This document shows positions 8,955 to 18,114 of a stretch of DNA of 64,000 bases, one piece after another. Both the position numbers and the translations under genes were made by a program. Each line of letters opens with the position of its first letter. Positions within the stretch are counted from its first letter, which is position 1. The stretch covers positions 1,798,001-1,862,000 of the forward strand of contig JAPWKE010000003.1 in assembly GCA_028283655.1 (NCBI GenBank), read 5' to 3'. Under the pieces are notes generated by a model that did not search any database, was not told the origin of the DNA, and saw only the letters and a list, made by a program, of their open reading frames with translations. The DNA is from Acidobacteriaceae bacterium. Its GTDB lineage: Bacteria > Acidobacteriota > Terriglobia > Terriglobales > Acidobacteriaceae.

Positions 8955-11511
8955 AACCAGCTCCTTGTATCCAGTTCCAATGATTACAACTGGTACAAAT
9001 CAAGCCGGGCAGACCAGTGAGCCGCCCCAAGGCGTCTGTGTCTCGCGCATACATATCCCCTCGTTCATCAGTGATTGTTGTCCTATTTTGCGAATATGAA
9101 TAGGTGCGGATGGACTCTAGTTCATCATCGTCCTCGATGACTCGGCCTAATGCATCGAAAGCTCGATAGTGACCACGCATTCCGATCGTACTGGGGTTGC
9201 CTTCTGTCTCTAGCCAAGGTGTTCCAGTGTCGTCATAGCTAATGCTTGTGTAACGAGTAGCCGGGTCGTTATCCGCACCTAACTGAGAAGAGATCTCCCG
9301 AGTAAGACCATCAAAATTCTTTTTAAAGAATAAAGATGATGTTGGCGATGTGGTCGTAGTGACCGACATCCAAGTAGGAGAGGGATCGTGGTATGTCGTG
9401 GTAGCCGTGCCCCCATCGGGATTCGTCTTCTTGATGATCCTACCCAGGGCGTCATAGCTCAATAAGGTGGTAGCACCATTGGGATCAAGCACAGACGCCA
9501 CCTGTCCCGTGCAAGAATAAAATGTGAAGAAAGTTGTCTGATTCTTCGAGTTGATTAGGCTGTTTGGAGATGAGAAGCGAGACTGGCCAGATGGCACAGG
9601 GCATTTTGCCGGGCTTTCAAACGTTCCTGAGTCCGAATAAACAGCACGCTGCCAATTACCTAGAGGATCAGTGATCTTCGTGACATTACCTGTATCATCG
9701 TACTCAAGCGTCGTTGTATAAGGGGTATTCCCGTTCCATCTGGAAATCGAAGTTATGTTCCCCACATTGCGACCTGTATCATGCTGCATGGCACCAGTCG
9801 CCGCTGGGCTAGCACCATCGTATCCATAAGTCGTTTTGAAACTACCATGCGAATCGGAAATGGTTTGAGCTGTGAGCAATTCCGGCCAAGTTGCCCCGCC
9901 TGGATAAGTTGATTCAATAACCTTTAGCACTGCTCCATCAAAATCTTGGATCGTTTCTTTCTTCACCAGAGGCGAGCCGTGCGTGACATTCGCATATTCG
10001 AACGTCTGGGTGCTTGTTGGGAATTGGTGGTGAGAGACAATAAGCCCGTCCGTGAGGACGGTACGCTTAGTGGTAGGCGCGTAGGCACTCGGATCATAGA
10101 TAACTTCCGAAATCTGCAGGCCACGATTATCATCTCTGGTTACGATATCTGCGTCATAAGCCCCTACTGTCGCTAGCGCGAAGGTGTGATAATCATGCTT
10201 CCCAGATTCGTACAAGACTTCGTTTGAGCTGTTCTCGTAGATTTCACCCGCTAATGTTCCAAGAATCGGATGATATGAAGTCGTCTCGCTATTTCCATTA
10301 CCGTCATAGGTGGTCTTTTCGTTGACCTGTCTCACGTCTACCGAACTGCAGGCCAATGTCGGATCGTATGTGGAGGTGGTGGTATATGCGTATTCTGTCC
10401 ACCCTCCGGATGGATAACCAACTCTGAGAACCTCTTGCTCTACATCGTAGTCAATGCTATAAACTCGGTCATTTGCTCGATTTGTATCAGTAGGGATTGT
10501 CAACGTCTGACGATAAACATTGAATAGATCGGTAGAGATAAGCCGGTCCAAGGCAAATACATAGCCCGTATCTCCTATGTTGCAGTTATGCATGCCGAAG
10601 GTGGCTTGAGGACCTTTTTGCGCAAGCAACATTCCGCCACCTGTAATCTGCTGCGCGTTCCCATCTTCGTCGGTCCATGAAATCGTGTCATTCGCCCAAG
10701 AGATCAATATCTTTCGGCCGACTGTATCGGTAATTTCCGTGTGGTCCGGAAGCATCGAGTCCTGAGAACGAGTGTTCGCAAAGGATATTACGTTACCATT
10801 ACGATCAACTATCTTAGTGGGCAACAGGGAAAAAAGCGTATCGGCGGGACTTGTGGTGAAGTAATATCTCGTTCCATCTTCAAGCGTGACGATAGGGTGG
10901 TAAACATCTGTCAGATCCATGTAGGCATCTAGCCCAGGACCCTGTATTCCATTTACAGCCGCTGGTCTAGAGTACGCCGTTCCGCCTTGACCATAGACGC
11001 TTGCTACGCCGTATGAATCCACGCAGCCAGCAATCATGCCACTAAATCCTGCTACTCGACCATCCGGGGCCGTAAAGCGTGGTGACTCCTGACACGTAAC
11101 TCCGTTTAGGGAGCCGTTTGGGGGGGGAACCCACAGGAAAACTAAGCTAGGGAGAGTGAGGCGTCCGGATGCGAAACCAGGTACTTCCGAGTCCCAATCC
11201 CACTCAGGTCCAGACCAACCCCCATCGCCTTCATCGGGATCGGAATACTGATAGAGTTTGGTGTCCTTTTGATACTGAAGGTCCAAGTCCATACCACCCC
11301 TTCCCTTCAAGTGAAGGAGAGGGATCGTGATATTCAGATTACCGTTACCGAGGTTGATGTTCTCTCGGGTTCCATCCATGGGTGCAAAGGGTGGAACTCC
11401 GCGCTCGACCATAGGGTCGAGCGACGTTGCATAGCTTTGAGCTTGTATCGTGGTGGCAGCAATACAGATAAACAACAGGCCGAGTGAAAGGATTGAAATG
11501 AAAGTTTTCAT
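8929..11511 (-). CDS. RHS-repeat protein, C-terminus truncated by IS3
   Basis: The protein has a signal peptide (FISILSLGLLFICIAATTIQAQS), an N-terminal beta-rich domain, and YD/RHS repeats such as YDALGRIIKKTNPDGG, FDALGRVIED and TDALGRLT. Native coding ends at about 9017. The last 30 or so codons are read from the IS3 end and stop inside it, so the RHS core and any variable toxin tip are missing. A G8 run at 11120-11127 encodes Pro-Pro-Pro. The start codon is one base after the stop of the preceding secreted protein gene, so the two form an operon. The product is probably non-functional as a toxin; the shell might still be secreted. Confidence 0.85.
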   Translation of the reverse strand: MKTFISILSLGLLFICIAATTIQAQSYATSLDPMVERGVPPFAPMDGTRENINLGNGNLNITIPLLHLKGRGGMDLDLQYQKDTKLYQYSDPDEGDGGWSGPEWDWDSEVPGFASGRLTLPSLVFLWVPPPNGSLNGVTCQESPRFTAPDGRVAGFSGMIAGCVDSYGVASVYGQGGTAYSRPAAVNGIQGPGLDAYMDLTDVYHPIVTLEDGTRYYFTTSPADTLFSLLPTKIVDRNGNVISFANTRSQDSMLPDHTEITDTVGRKILISWANDTISWTDEDGNAQQITGGGMLLAQKGPQATFGMHNCNIGDTGYVFALDRLISTDLFNVYRQTLTIPTDTNRANDRVYSIDYDVEQEVLRVGYPSGGWTEYAYTTTSTYDPTLACSSVDVRQVNEKTTYDGNGNSETTSYHPILGTLAGEIYENSSNEVLYESGKHDYHTFALATVGAYDADIVTRDDNRGLQISEVIYDPSAYAPTTKRTVLTDGLIVSHHQFPTSTQTFEYANVTHGSPLVKKETIQDFDGAVLKVIESTYPGGATWPELLTAQTISDSHGSFKTTYGYDGASPAATGAMQHDTGRNVGNITSISRWNGNTPYTTTLEYDDTGNVTKITDPLGNWQRAVYSDSGTFESPAKCPVPSGQSRFSSPNSLINSKNQTTFFTFYSCTGQVASVLDPNGATTLLSYDALGRIIKKTNPDGGTATTTYHDPSPTWMSVTTTTSPTSSLFFKKNFDGLTREISSQLGADNDPATRYTSISYDDTGTPWLETEGNPSTIGMRGHYRAFDALGRVIEDDDELESIRTYSYSQNRTTITDERGDMYARDTDALGRLTGLPGLICTSCNHWNWIQGAGYGKETAYS

Positions 11512-11512
11512 G

Positions 11513-12379
11513 CTAGTTATTACCGGCGGGATCCCACAGTTCTGCAGGTAGATTTTGATAGAGCTTCACGTCCGTGATCGTGAGGACGCGCTCCATAGAT
11601 TCGGAGATGGTTTCAACGATCCTTTGTGGGTACATAAAACCGTTCTGACTTTTATATGAAGCAAACGTTCGTTTGATTATTCGGAACTGGTTGGAATTAG
11701 TTCGGCCGATGCCGCAGGTTCGAATCTCCAATGGCTGTTTGCTCCTAGGATCGAGGAAGAATTCGGTCTCAGATGTGCGGCCACTGAGGCGATGGGGGAC
11801 GAACAGCTCAGTGAAGCTGCGCCCATCGGCTGCTAATACGGGCGGGCGAGTCACATGAAAGCTTCTCAAATATTCGGTGCTCTCTTCGTCCTTGTTTTCT
11901 AATTCAGGAGAAGTGAGAAGAACTTCAGATGTAGGAGCAGTGATATCGGAAACGAAAGGCAGGAACGAATACTGATTCCAGATAACCTCGGCGGGGACGC
12001 GCTGAATACCGACTGCGGATACAACATATCCTGTGGCATCTTTCACTAGGAAGCTGCGTGGATCGGGCCCACCACTTATATCAATGCGGAAGCGACGTTG
12101 GCCCTCGAAGTACAGCCTAACGCTCCTTTGAACTCCATTTAGGCTCGTAAGCTTACCATCAACTTCTATTCCTAAGGCGAGGGCGGATTGGGTCCATCCC
12201 AATTCCGTCCGTATCATGTCTATCCTCTTGGACGTGTCGGAGGCGCTCAGCAGCTTTGCTTTTGGAATTCGGTAGCCCTCCGACGCCCGCAATTCTGGCT
12301 CGCAACGCTCTAAGCCTTGAGCCCAGATCGCGGCTGGGGTTGAAAAAGCTAAAAAAAGCGCAAGATCACGAAAATTCAT
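11513..12379 (-). CDS. Secreted hypothetical protein paired with rhs
   Basis: This 288-residue protein has a clear signal peptide (MNFRDLALFLAFSTPAAIWAQG), so I start it at ATG 12379 although the frame is open to 12433. The mature part is beta-rich with repeated short strands (VRLYFEGQRRFRIDISGG, SFLVKDATGYVV), resembling a lipoprotein or beta-sandwich carrier. Its stop nearly abuts the rhs start, so the two are probably translated together; it may help export or display of the RHS protein. That role is inferred from position only. Confidence 0.65.
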   Translation of the reverse strand: MNFRDLALFLAFSTPAAIWAQGLERCEPELRASEGYRIPKAKLLSASDTSKRIDMIRTELGWTQSALALGIEVDGKLTSLNGVQRSVRLYFEGQRRFRIDISGGPDPRSFLVKDATGYVVSAVGIQRVPAEVIWNQYSFLPFVSDITAPTSEVLLTSPELENKDEESTEYLRSFHVTRPPVLAADGRSFTELFVPHRLSGRTSETEFFLDPRSKQPLEIRTCGIGRTNSNQFRIIKRTFASYKSQNGFMYPQRIVETISESMERVLTITDVKLYQNLPAELWDPAGNN

Positions 12380-12787
12380 GGCAAACCCCGGCGGATAAGG
12401 TTCTTGGCCGTGCGCGAATGCACCAGCCCTCACCTAGGAGAATAGAGTGTGACTTTGGTCACTATCTCCATCGGTACCAAGTTTGTCAAATGAAAACTTT
12501 GGTATAGGTTCTCAGATCAGCTTCGTTTATGCATAAAGCCTCATCTCTCGAGAGCAAGCAAAGCTGCGATGTTGGCGTGGTGTCGGGTTCCCAGTACCTG
12601 TACCGAAGTTCCCGCACCTGGCTGCGCCTTCGATAGACAGCCTTGGTAGACCTTGAGCATGGAGCTAACCACCAAGTGTCCCTCCGAGTGGTTTGCCCGG
12701 CATGATTTTGATCGACCTCGTTATATTTAAACCAATTTAGATGTTAGTCTTCGGCCAAAACTGACCTTGAATAAGGGGAGCGTTTGG
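12380..12787 (+). other. Intergenic region without a gene
   Basis: About 400 bases lie between the secreted protein and the IS3 stub. They hold no credible coding frame. An AT-rich stretch near 12718-12745 leads into CGGCCAAAACTGACCTTGAA, which may be the left end of the lost IS3 element whose orfA starts at 12788. Confidence 0.4.
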
Positions 12788-12934
12788 ATGAGGAAGAAGC
12801 GTTTTAGTGTGGAGCAGATCGTTGGTGTGTTGAAGCAGTCTGAGCTTGGTGTTCCAGTGGCTGAGGTGATCCGTAAGGCTGGGATCAGCGAGCAGACTAG
12901 CTGCGCAGACCACCAGACCTACTGCCGTTGGTGA
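12788..12934 (+). pseudogene. IS3-family orfA remnant (different subgroup)
   Basis: ATG 12788 opens 48 codons whose first 37 (MRKKRFSVEQIVGVLKQSEL, then AEVIRKAGISEQT) are a typical OrfA helix-turn-helix N-terminus. After SEQT the expected FYRWK region is replaced by unrelated codons and a stop. It differs from the 7.7-9.0 kb element, so a second IS3 type once inserted here. No orfB or right end remains. Confidence 0.7.
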
Positions 12935-13046
12935 GCGCGGCAATCGACTCGAATAAACAGTTTCCGTCTAAATGGATATTTGAAGGATAGAGCGCCGCAG
13001 GCCATAAAGGGGAAAATCCAGAAGGGGGAACGTCTTCTGGCGCGCG

Positions 13047-13161
13047 ACCGGAGAGCGCGGGCCGGTGACTGCCGGAAACGGGTGCAGGGAGAAACCGAGC
13101 GGGTTTCTTCCTCCCGCGTGGAAAGCGCGAACGACGAAGAGGCCGCAGGTTCGCTGGCCTC
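13047..13161 (-). other. Conserved hairpin series downstream of parB pseudogene (copy 2 of 3)
   Basis: Three stems lie in the same order as at 7.1 and 51.9 kb: ACCGG/CCGGT (13047-13051 with 13062-13066), GAAACC/GGTTTC (13091-13096 with 13102-13107), and GAGGCC/GGCCTC (13139-13144 with 13156-13161) around the shared GCAGGTTCGC loop. The last corresponds in position to the terminator of copy 1 but lacks a clear T-run. Confidence 0.45.
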
Positions 13162-13174
13162 TCCGATGTCTATT

Positions 13175-14578
13175 TTACGCGGCTTTCCTGAGCTTTGAAA
13201 CCGCTTGGCTTGATGGCTTTGCTTCCTTCTTCGCTTTGGCTTTCGCTGCGAACTCGGCCTTGGCCTTCTGCGCGATGGCATCGATGTCCACCTTGTAAAG
13301 AGCGGCTGCTTCCTTGCGCACACTCGGCGTATTGGAGCGAGACGCGGCCAACACGATGGTCAACTCGACCACAGTGCGAGAGAGTGTGCTTTCGTCGGCA
13401 CGGCGGAGATAGGCGAGAAACAGCTTGTCGATGTTCTCGGTATCCCTCGACCGTCTGATGCCATGCTGTTTGGCAAGGGCTTCAAGGCGCGGTCAATTGC
13501 GACGCGACGAACAGCAGATCACGCTTCATCAGGCGCACCGGAACGGCGGCGCTGATGGCAGCAAGAACGCGTAACCCGGTCGCATTGGCGATGGCTTGCT
13601 CTCTGCGCTGCTTCTCCTGCTCGGCCTTCCAACCTTGCCTCGTCGCGGTCGTCGCGCTGCGGCTTCGGGTGGTGAACCGGGCAAGCGGAATTTGTGCAGA
13701 CCCTGCGCAACGTGCCGACTTCGCTTCCATCAGTCACGATGGCTTCGGTGGTGAAGTTGCACGACTTGAACTCAGGCCGCTTCGCCTCGTCCTTGTCGGC
13801 TGGCTTCTCCGCGCGAATCTCTGTGTACTTGTTGCGCGGCAACGTCACGCTACCTTCCCGACTGCTGCCCATAGGCTGTGCTGATTTGCGCGAGCTTGGG
13901 ACGTTCCGCGATGGTCTTGGCGACGTGCGCCGCAGCCTTCGACTGGTAGCAGGTTGGGTCTGTGCAGGAATCGAGCTTGCCCCTGATGTCCGAAAACAGG
14001 AGCTTGTTGTGTCCGGTGCTCTTGGGGCAATCAACACAGCTTCCCGCTACTGGCACAAGCTGCGCGTTACGCTTGTCGAACGGCGCATCCTTGAGTGCGA
14101 GGACGATGTTGTATCAATCCAGAATTGCAGGTTACGGACGGGCAACAGGACGCGGGTGGGCTTGCTGCCTCCGTTGTAAACCTCCTTGAAGCAAACGGAC
14201 AATGCCTGTTCCTGCTCGACTGGTTGCAGCTTCGCCAGCAAGAGAGCATGCCCCACGCCGATTTCTCGGCATAGAACGCCTCGACCACAACCCGCGGACG
14301 GTCTACGAGCTTAAGACGCTGGGCCACAAACGCCGGTGTCTTGCCCACTCGCACTGCTATCTGCTCAATGCAGTATTTCGGCTCCTCCAAGTCAACAACG
14401 CACGGAAGCTGTAATTGTGAAAGCGGCTCATGGCCGTGAGGTAATTGGTGAGGGCTTCTGAGTGTCCGGCCTCCAACTGTTCAATCAGTAGCTTGATGTT
14501 GGCGGCGATGAGTTCCTGTTTGGTGGAGGGCTTCTTGCCGTCGATGGCGGTGACATTGGTGGTGGCCTTGCTGCTCAT
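13175..14578 (-). pseudogene. ardC-parB deletion fusion, multiply frameshifted
   Basis: The gene begins like ArdC: ATG 14578, AAAGGAG upstream, STKQELIAANIKLLIEQLEA, then MSRFHNYSF. After roughly 50 codons it passes at about 14405-14414 into the middle of ParB (FRALL, then LEEPKYCIEQIAVRVGKTPA). The deletion removed the rest of ardC, the small DUF gene and the ParB N-terminus. The ParB part is scattered over frames, including the cysteine block CVDCPKSTGHNKLLFSDI and the C-terminal ALYKVDIDAIAQKAKAEF. There is also a small deletion near 13490. It cannot make a working protein. Confidence 0.88.
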
Positions 14579-14764
14579 TGTGTTTGCTCCTTTGGTCGGC
14601 TTTGGCTTTTGCACTTACCGCGTTGAAACGCGGCATGTACATGCCGAACGCCACCTGGCGAAGGCGGGGGTAGCAAACGGAAAGGTCTTCGAGCGAAGCT
14701 TTTTGGGGGACCGCGCGCAGCGTGGGGGAGCCAAAACCCGAAGGGCGAATGGCCTTGGAGAGCG

Positions 14765-14920
14765 CGGGGGCAGCGCCCCCGAGGGAAAGTCTGGTTACCG
14801 CATTCCGTGCGCGTCAGCGCACAGAGATGACAGGGTGGGCGTTGCGGGAGGGAAAGTCCCGCAGAGGAGGGTGGCGGAAGACGCGCAGCGTCTGGAGACA
14901 GGGAGGAGCATCATCCTCCC
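14765..14920 (-). other. Structured multi-hairpin leader upstream of ardC (copy A)
   Basis: Five stems lie 187-342 bases upstream of the ardC-like start: 14765-14781 (CGGGGGC/GCCCCCG), 14807-14822 (GTGCGC/GCGCAC), 14844-14862 (GCGGGA/TCCCGC), 14880-14892 (GACGC/GCGTC) and 14901-14920 (GGGAGGA/TCCTCCC). Copy B upstream of the intact ardC has the stems in the same order and at the same distance, with different bases in stems 1, 3 and 5 that keep pairing. This suggests a selected secondary structure: a leader RNA, a transfer-origin part, or a single-stranded promoter. Confidence 0.6.
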
Positions 14921-15457
14921 TCCACAGGAGACATTTCTCTTTTGCTGGTGTCCAATCGTAGTGATCACGGACACGATTCGGAGACACCTTCTATGGGGCG
15001 AGTGCGGCTACTTGGTGAAGATAGGAAAGCGATGGGTAGGCTGCTGGCACTGCGAGGGATTGCTGCCCTTTTGCCTTGATGGCATTGCTGACTGCTGGAG
15101 CGCAGCCTATCCGCCAGACGAAATTGGTCACGATCTACACACTTCCCCAACACCGACCAGCGGCCTCCGACGCCACAAGTCCGCCGTCTCATTAACCAAC
15201 TCGGGAGCCCCGATCCAGTCATTGCTGAAGGCGCGGAATATGCACTCCTCAAACCTTTGTCCAGAGATCGAGCCACAGCTCCGATATGCCTTTGGCGAAG
15301 AGTTCAGGAAGCTACCACCGCCGCTTCCGAAATCGTTCTTGATGGAACATGGCTGCGTTGGCGGCGGAGGGTTTGGTGGTGCCCAGCCTGCCGAACGTCA
15401 GCCGCATCCGATCTATGCGTCCCTCGCCGCATTGCTGGAGCGGCGTAGTGAGCTTCG
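14921..15457 (+). other. Degenerate region without an intact gene
   Basis: Frames in this stretch are open on the plus strand but do not hold together as a protein. One short part at about 15165-15230 reads LINQLGSPDPVIAEGAEYAL, loosely like a HEAT repeat, and then runs into a different composition. I treat the stretch as gene debris. Confidence 0.3.
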
Positions 15458-15673
15458 CTACAGCAGCCCACCGTTCACTCCCGCAACATTCCTTATTTCA
15501 AATCCAACGGAACGAAAGTGATCGCAGGATTCGAGGGCAATTTCGGGAACTTCGACTTCAGACCGGTGAAGGGATGCCAAGGGAAGGATTATGGAAGAGT
15601 CTTCAAGAGTTCGGCAGGCTTCACCAAGGGCCAAAGCCAGCTTGCAAATAATATGGCTGCCCCAGTGAGATGA
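15458..15673 (+). pseudogene. Unidentified C-terminal gene remnant
   Basis: After an in-frame stop, about 71 codons end at TGA 15671-15673 and read like the glycine/aromatic-rich end of a real protein (YFKSNGTKVIAGFEGNFGNF, then GRVFKSSAGFTKGQSQLANN). No start codon or complete domain is present. It might be the tail of a surface or RHS-associated protein; I cannot assign it. Confidence 0.25.
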
Positions 15674-18114
15674 CCCATCATACCGATGGCTACGATCTCC
15701 GATTACAGGGTTCGAAAGCTATCCTGTGGGATGAAGTCTTGAATCGATGCTACAGTGCGAATATGCCTTGATGCTGGTCCACACTTTGTACCCGACCGCT
15801 TTGAAAACGGTGAGTCCTTTGAGTTCGAAAGGGCCTTGACTCAAGACATAATGACGACTCGCTCGTCTATGCCTGCAGTGCCAACGTGTATGTCTAGGTT
15901 GTTAGGGAGCTGCAAGCGTGATGAGGTCTTGCTGTCTGGCAGGATAGCGAATGCGATGAAGTGCATGCCTATAAGTATTTGCGATAGCCGCTCGTAGTCT
16001 CTTGCAAGTCTTTGGAAGGGAGCTGCCGGGCCGCAGGAGCATTCGACAACCATCGTCCAGACGGTAAGACGATGCCTCGTGTGGCCATGGGGCCGACTGA
16101 GTCGGATCTGGTGCTGTTGGGCGGTTTCGACGGCGTTCGACGTGATAGGCGCTCATCGACTTGGGCACGTCTTCCCTAGTCGACTGGTGTAATCGTCAGT
16201 GCAAGCAGATGGCCCAGGGTGTCGACCGTGATATGCACTTCGATCCCTTGCGCCGCTTGTCCCAATCGTAGTCTGCACGTGCTCCACACCCGAGCGTGGG
16301 CGGCACAGTTGGTTCGCTAAAATCCAACCGTCGCATCTGCGTACTTCATACCTTCCGAAGGAACTCTAGGAGACCTTGGAAAATTTCCAGGTTCGCCGCT
16401 CGCAGGCTTCGCATCGCCATGGAAACAAATGAACCACGCTCAGAATGTATCGTTCGATAATTCCGATTCTGTGACTTCTACGGAGAGTTTTAGTGCCACA
16501 ATGACGACAAGACCTCATGGGTACCTCCGAAGTTCGCGGTCACGTCAATCACAACCCGTGCGCTCTTACTTTCGCATCGGACTGCCCTTCGCTTCATCAA
16601 CGATAGTATCTTATTCGTTGATGTCACGCAAGTAGACGACTACTTGCTCGGGTTGCGTGGGTGTATTCGGCGGCGAGGAGAACTCTTTCTGTCACGCCAT
16701 CCTACTTCGGCGTGTCCAGTTTAAAGTTTGCAGCTGCGACACCCATACAAATAACGCTATCATAGGTCATGAATCACTGGTACCGCCCACTGGGATTCGA
16801 TGTTGAACTCTTTGCTCTTCGAAACTAACGCATAGTGGCGACCACCCCTTGAATGATTGGGTGGTGAGTTGTAACGCGGACGCAGATCCGAGCCCCTCAG
16901 CGTGGTGTTCCGTTCCCTGAAGATCAGACTTCCCCGCACCAATCCGATCTTCAAGCAATCCGTTATGTGTTGCCTTTCGGTATCTGTTTCGACAGATTTG
17001 ATCCAGCAAGAGAGGCGGTGCTACTGACAAGACGAGCAATGCGCCGGCCAACAAGACCAGAGTTGAGAACATACCTACCTCCACGATCAAAATCTTGACC
17101 ACGGTCAGCATGGGCGCGCCGTATCAACAGACAATGAACTGATCGTTGTTTTTCGATAGAACTTCGAATTAGGGGTGAGGGGTTTCTGACCTCCGGACCA
17201 CTGTATGACCCAAGGCGGCATGGTGTGCCGTAGGATTCGGCATAAATTACGCGTCAAAGATGTATGACTCTCGCCCCGAAATAGACGCGCGAAATAAAGA
17301 TCCTGGGTTCTCACCGAGCCACATCCGACGAATTCTTTAGATCGTTCGCACATCTTCTAAAGCCCAGCCTCGGTGGAGGAATAATTTCCTCTCCGGCTAT
17401 TGCACGTAGGCCGCCCAAAGCTCCGGATGGCGAGCACTCATGAGCCGCCTACCTGGGTTGGAGAGTTTCGTGAGTATTGCAAGCGGCAAGCATATTCGGG
17501 AAAAATCTCAAATTGATACGTGGTTTAGCGATGGATACTGAGGGATGAGGCTTCCTTCGCTTATGGCGCGTTACCTTTCGGAACAAATTTCACCCAGCAC
17601 CAAATTTGCGAAAATGGTTATCCATAGTAATAATCAATAGATCGAGGCTAGGTAACGACGGGACCTCGGAGGTTCTGAGGCTAAGTGTCTTCCCTCCCGA
17701 AAGCGATGTCCCCGCGTTGCAAACTTCCAAGCCGGTTCGAATACGGCAAGCGGAACCGTCATCGGAGGGATTGCGAATAAGGGGATGTTTCAGTTGGTGC
17801 CGTTGGTGTCACGCACCTGATCTTGGCGCCGTCCTGCTGGGCCCATTAGTGGCTGTGGTGCCAAAGGGTGGGAACTCCCGCACGGAGGCTTCACTAACCT
17901 TGAGGCGCCGACCGTCTTCTGCACACAGGCACGAGTATCATTCCTCCTAGCATCCCCTGCCGACACCGGAGCCGGGGGTGGGGGCACCATAGAGCAGATC
18001 CTGATCCCTGTGCCTCCAATCCTGAATGCCAACAAAGGGCAACGATATGCCATGAAGACAATGGTATTCCTCACTTCTGTTAGCATAAAGTGCAATTAAG
18101 GAATTTCAAACTCG
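15674..18114 (+). other. Long gene-poor region with IS debris
   Basis: About 2.4 kb has many short frames and none convincing. The IS5 transposase remnant near 16.2 kb is the only recognised item. A minus-strand frame at 16767-17111 starts with a hydrophobic helix (FSTLVLLAGALLVLSVAPPL) and then loses protein-like composition. A plus-strand frame ending at about 18100 has a Gly-rich segment without a start. The region separates the mobile-DNA zone from the EPS locus. Confidence 0.5.
16150..16280 (-). pseudogene. IS5-family transposase remnant
   Basis: On the minus strand the codons ADYDWDKRRKGSK, then after a frameshift VHITVDTLGHLLALTITPVD, match the DDE-region block typical of IS5-family transposases (KGSKVHxAVDTLGHLLAL). 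Frameshifts and an in-frame stop show it is dead. No ends of the element were identified. Confidence 0.6.

Larger units (their letters stand above)
7725..9016 (-). mobile_element. Complete IS3-family insertion sequence
   Basis: The element carries overlapping orfA and orfB on the minus strand between imperfect inverted ends. The inner ends are TGTACCAGTTG at 7740-7750 and its complement at 8987-8997. The outer ends are GCCTGACCGATC on the left and, read inward, GTCTGCCCGGC on the right. Comparison with the degenerate copy at 37720-38408, which shares both outer ends, sets these limits. No matching target-site duplication flanks it, and the two flanks belong to unrelated genes (parB and rhs). 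The junction therefore probably arose by IS-mediated rearrangement. Confidence 0.85.

Noticed and set aside
14445-15521. A 358-codon plus-strand frame
   Set aside because: Its first part is antisense to the ardC-like start and its structured leader, whose hairpins explain the open frame; the rest has no protein-like pattern.
16767-17111. A 114-codon minus-strand frame with a hydrophobic start
   Set aside because: Only one helix looks protein-like; the remainder is low quality and there is no good start signal.
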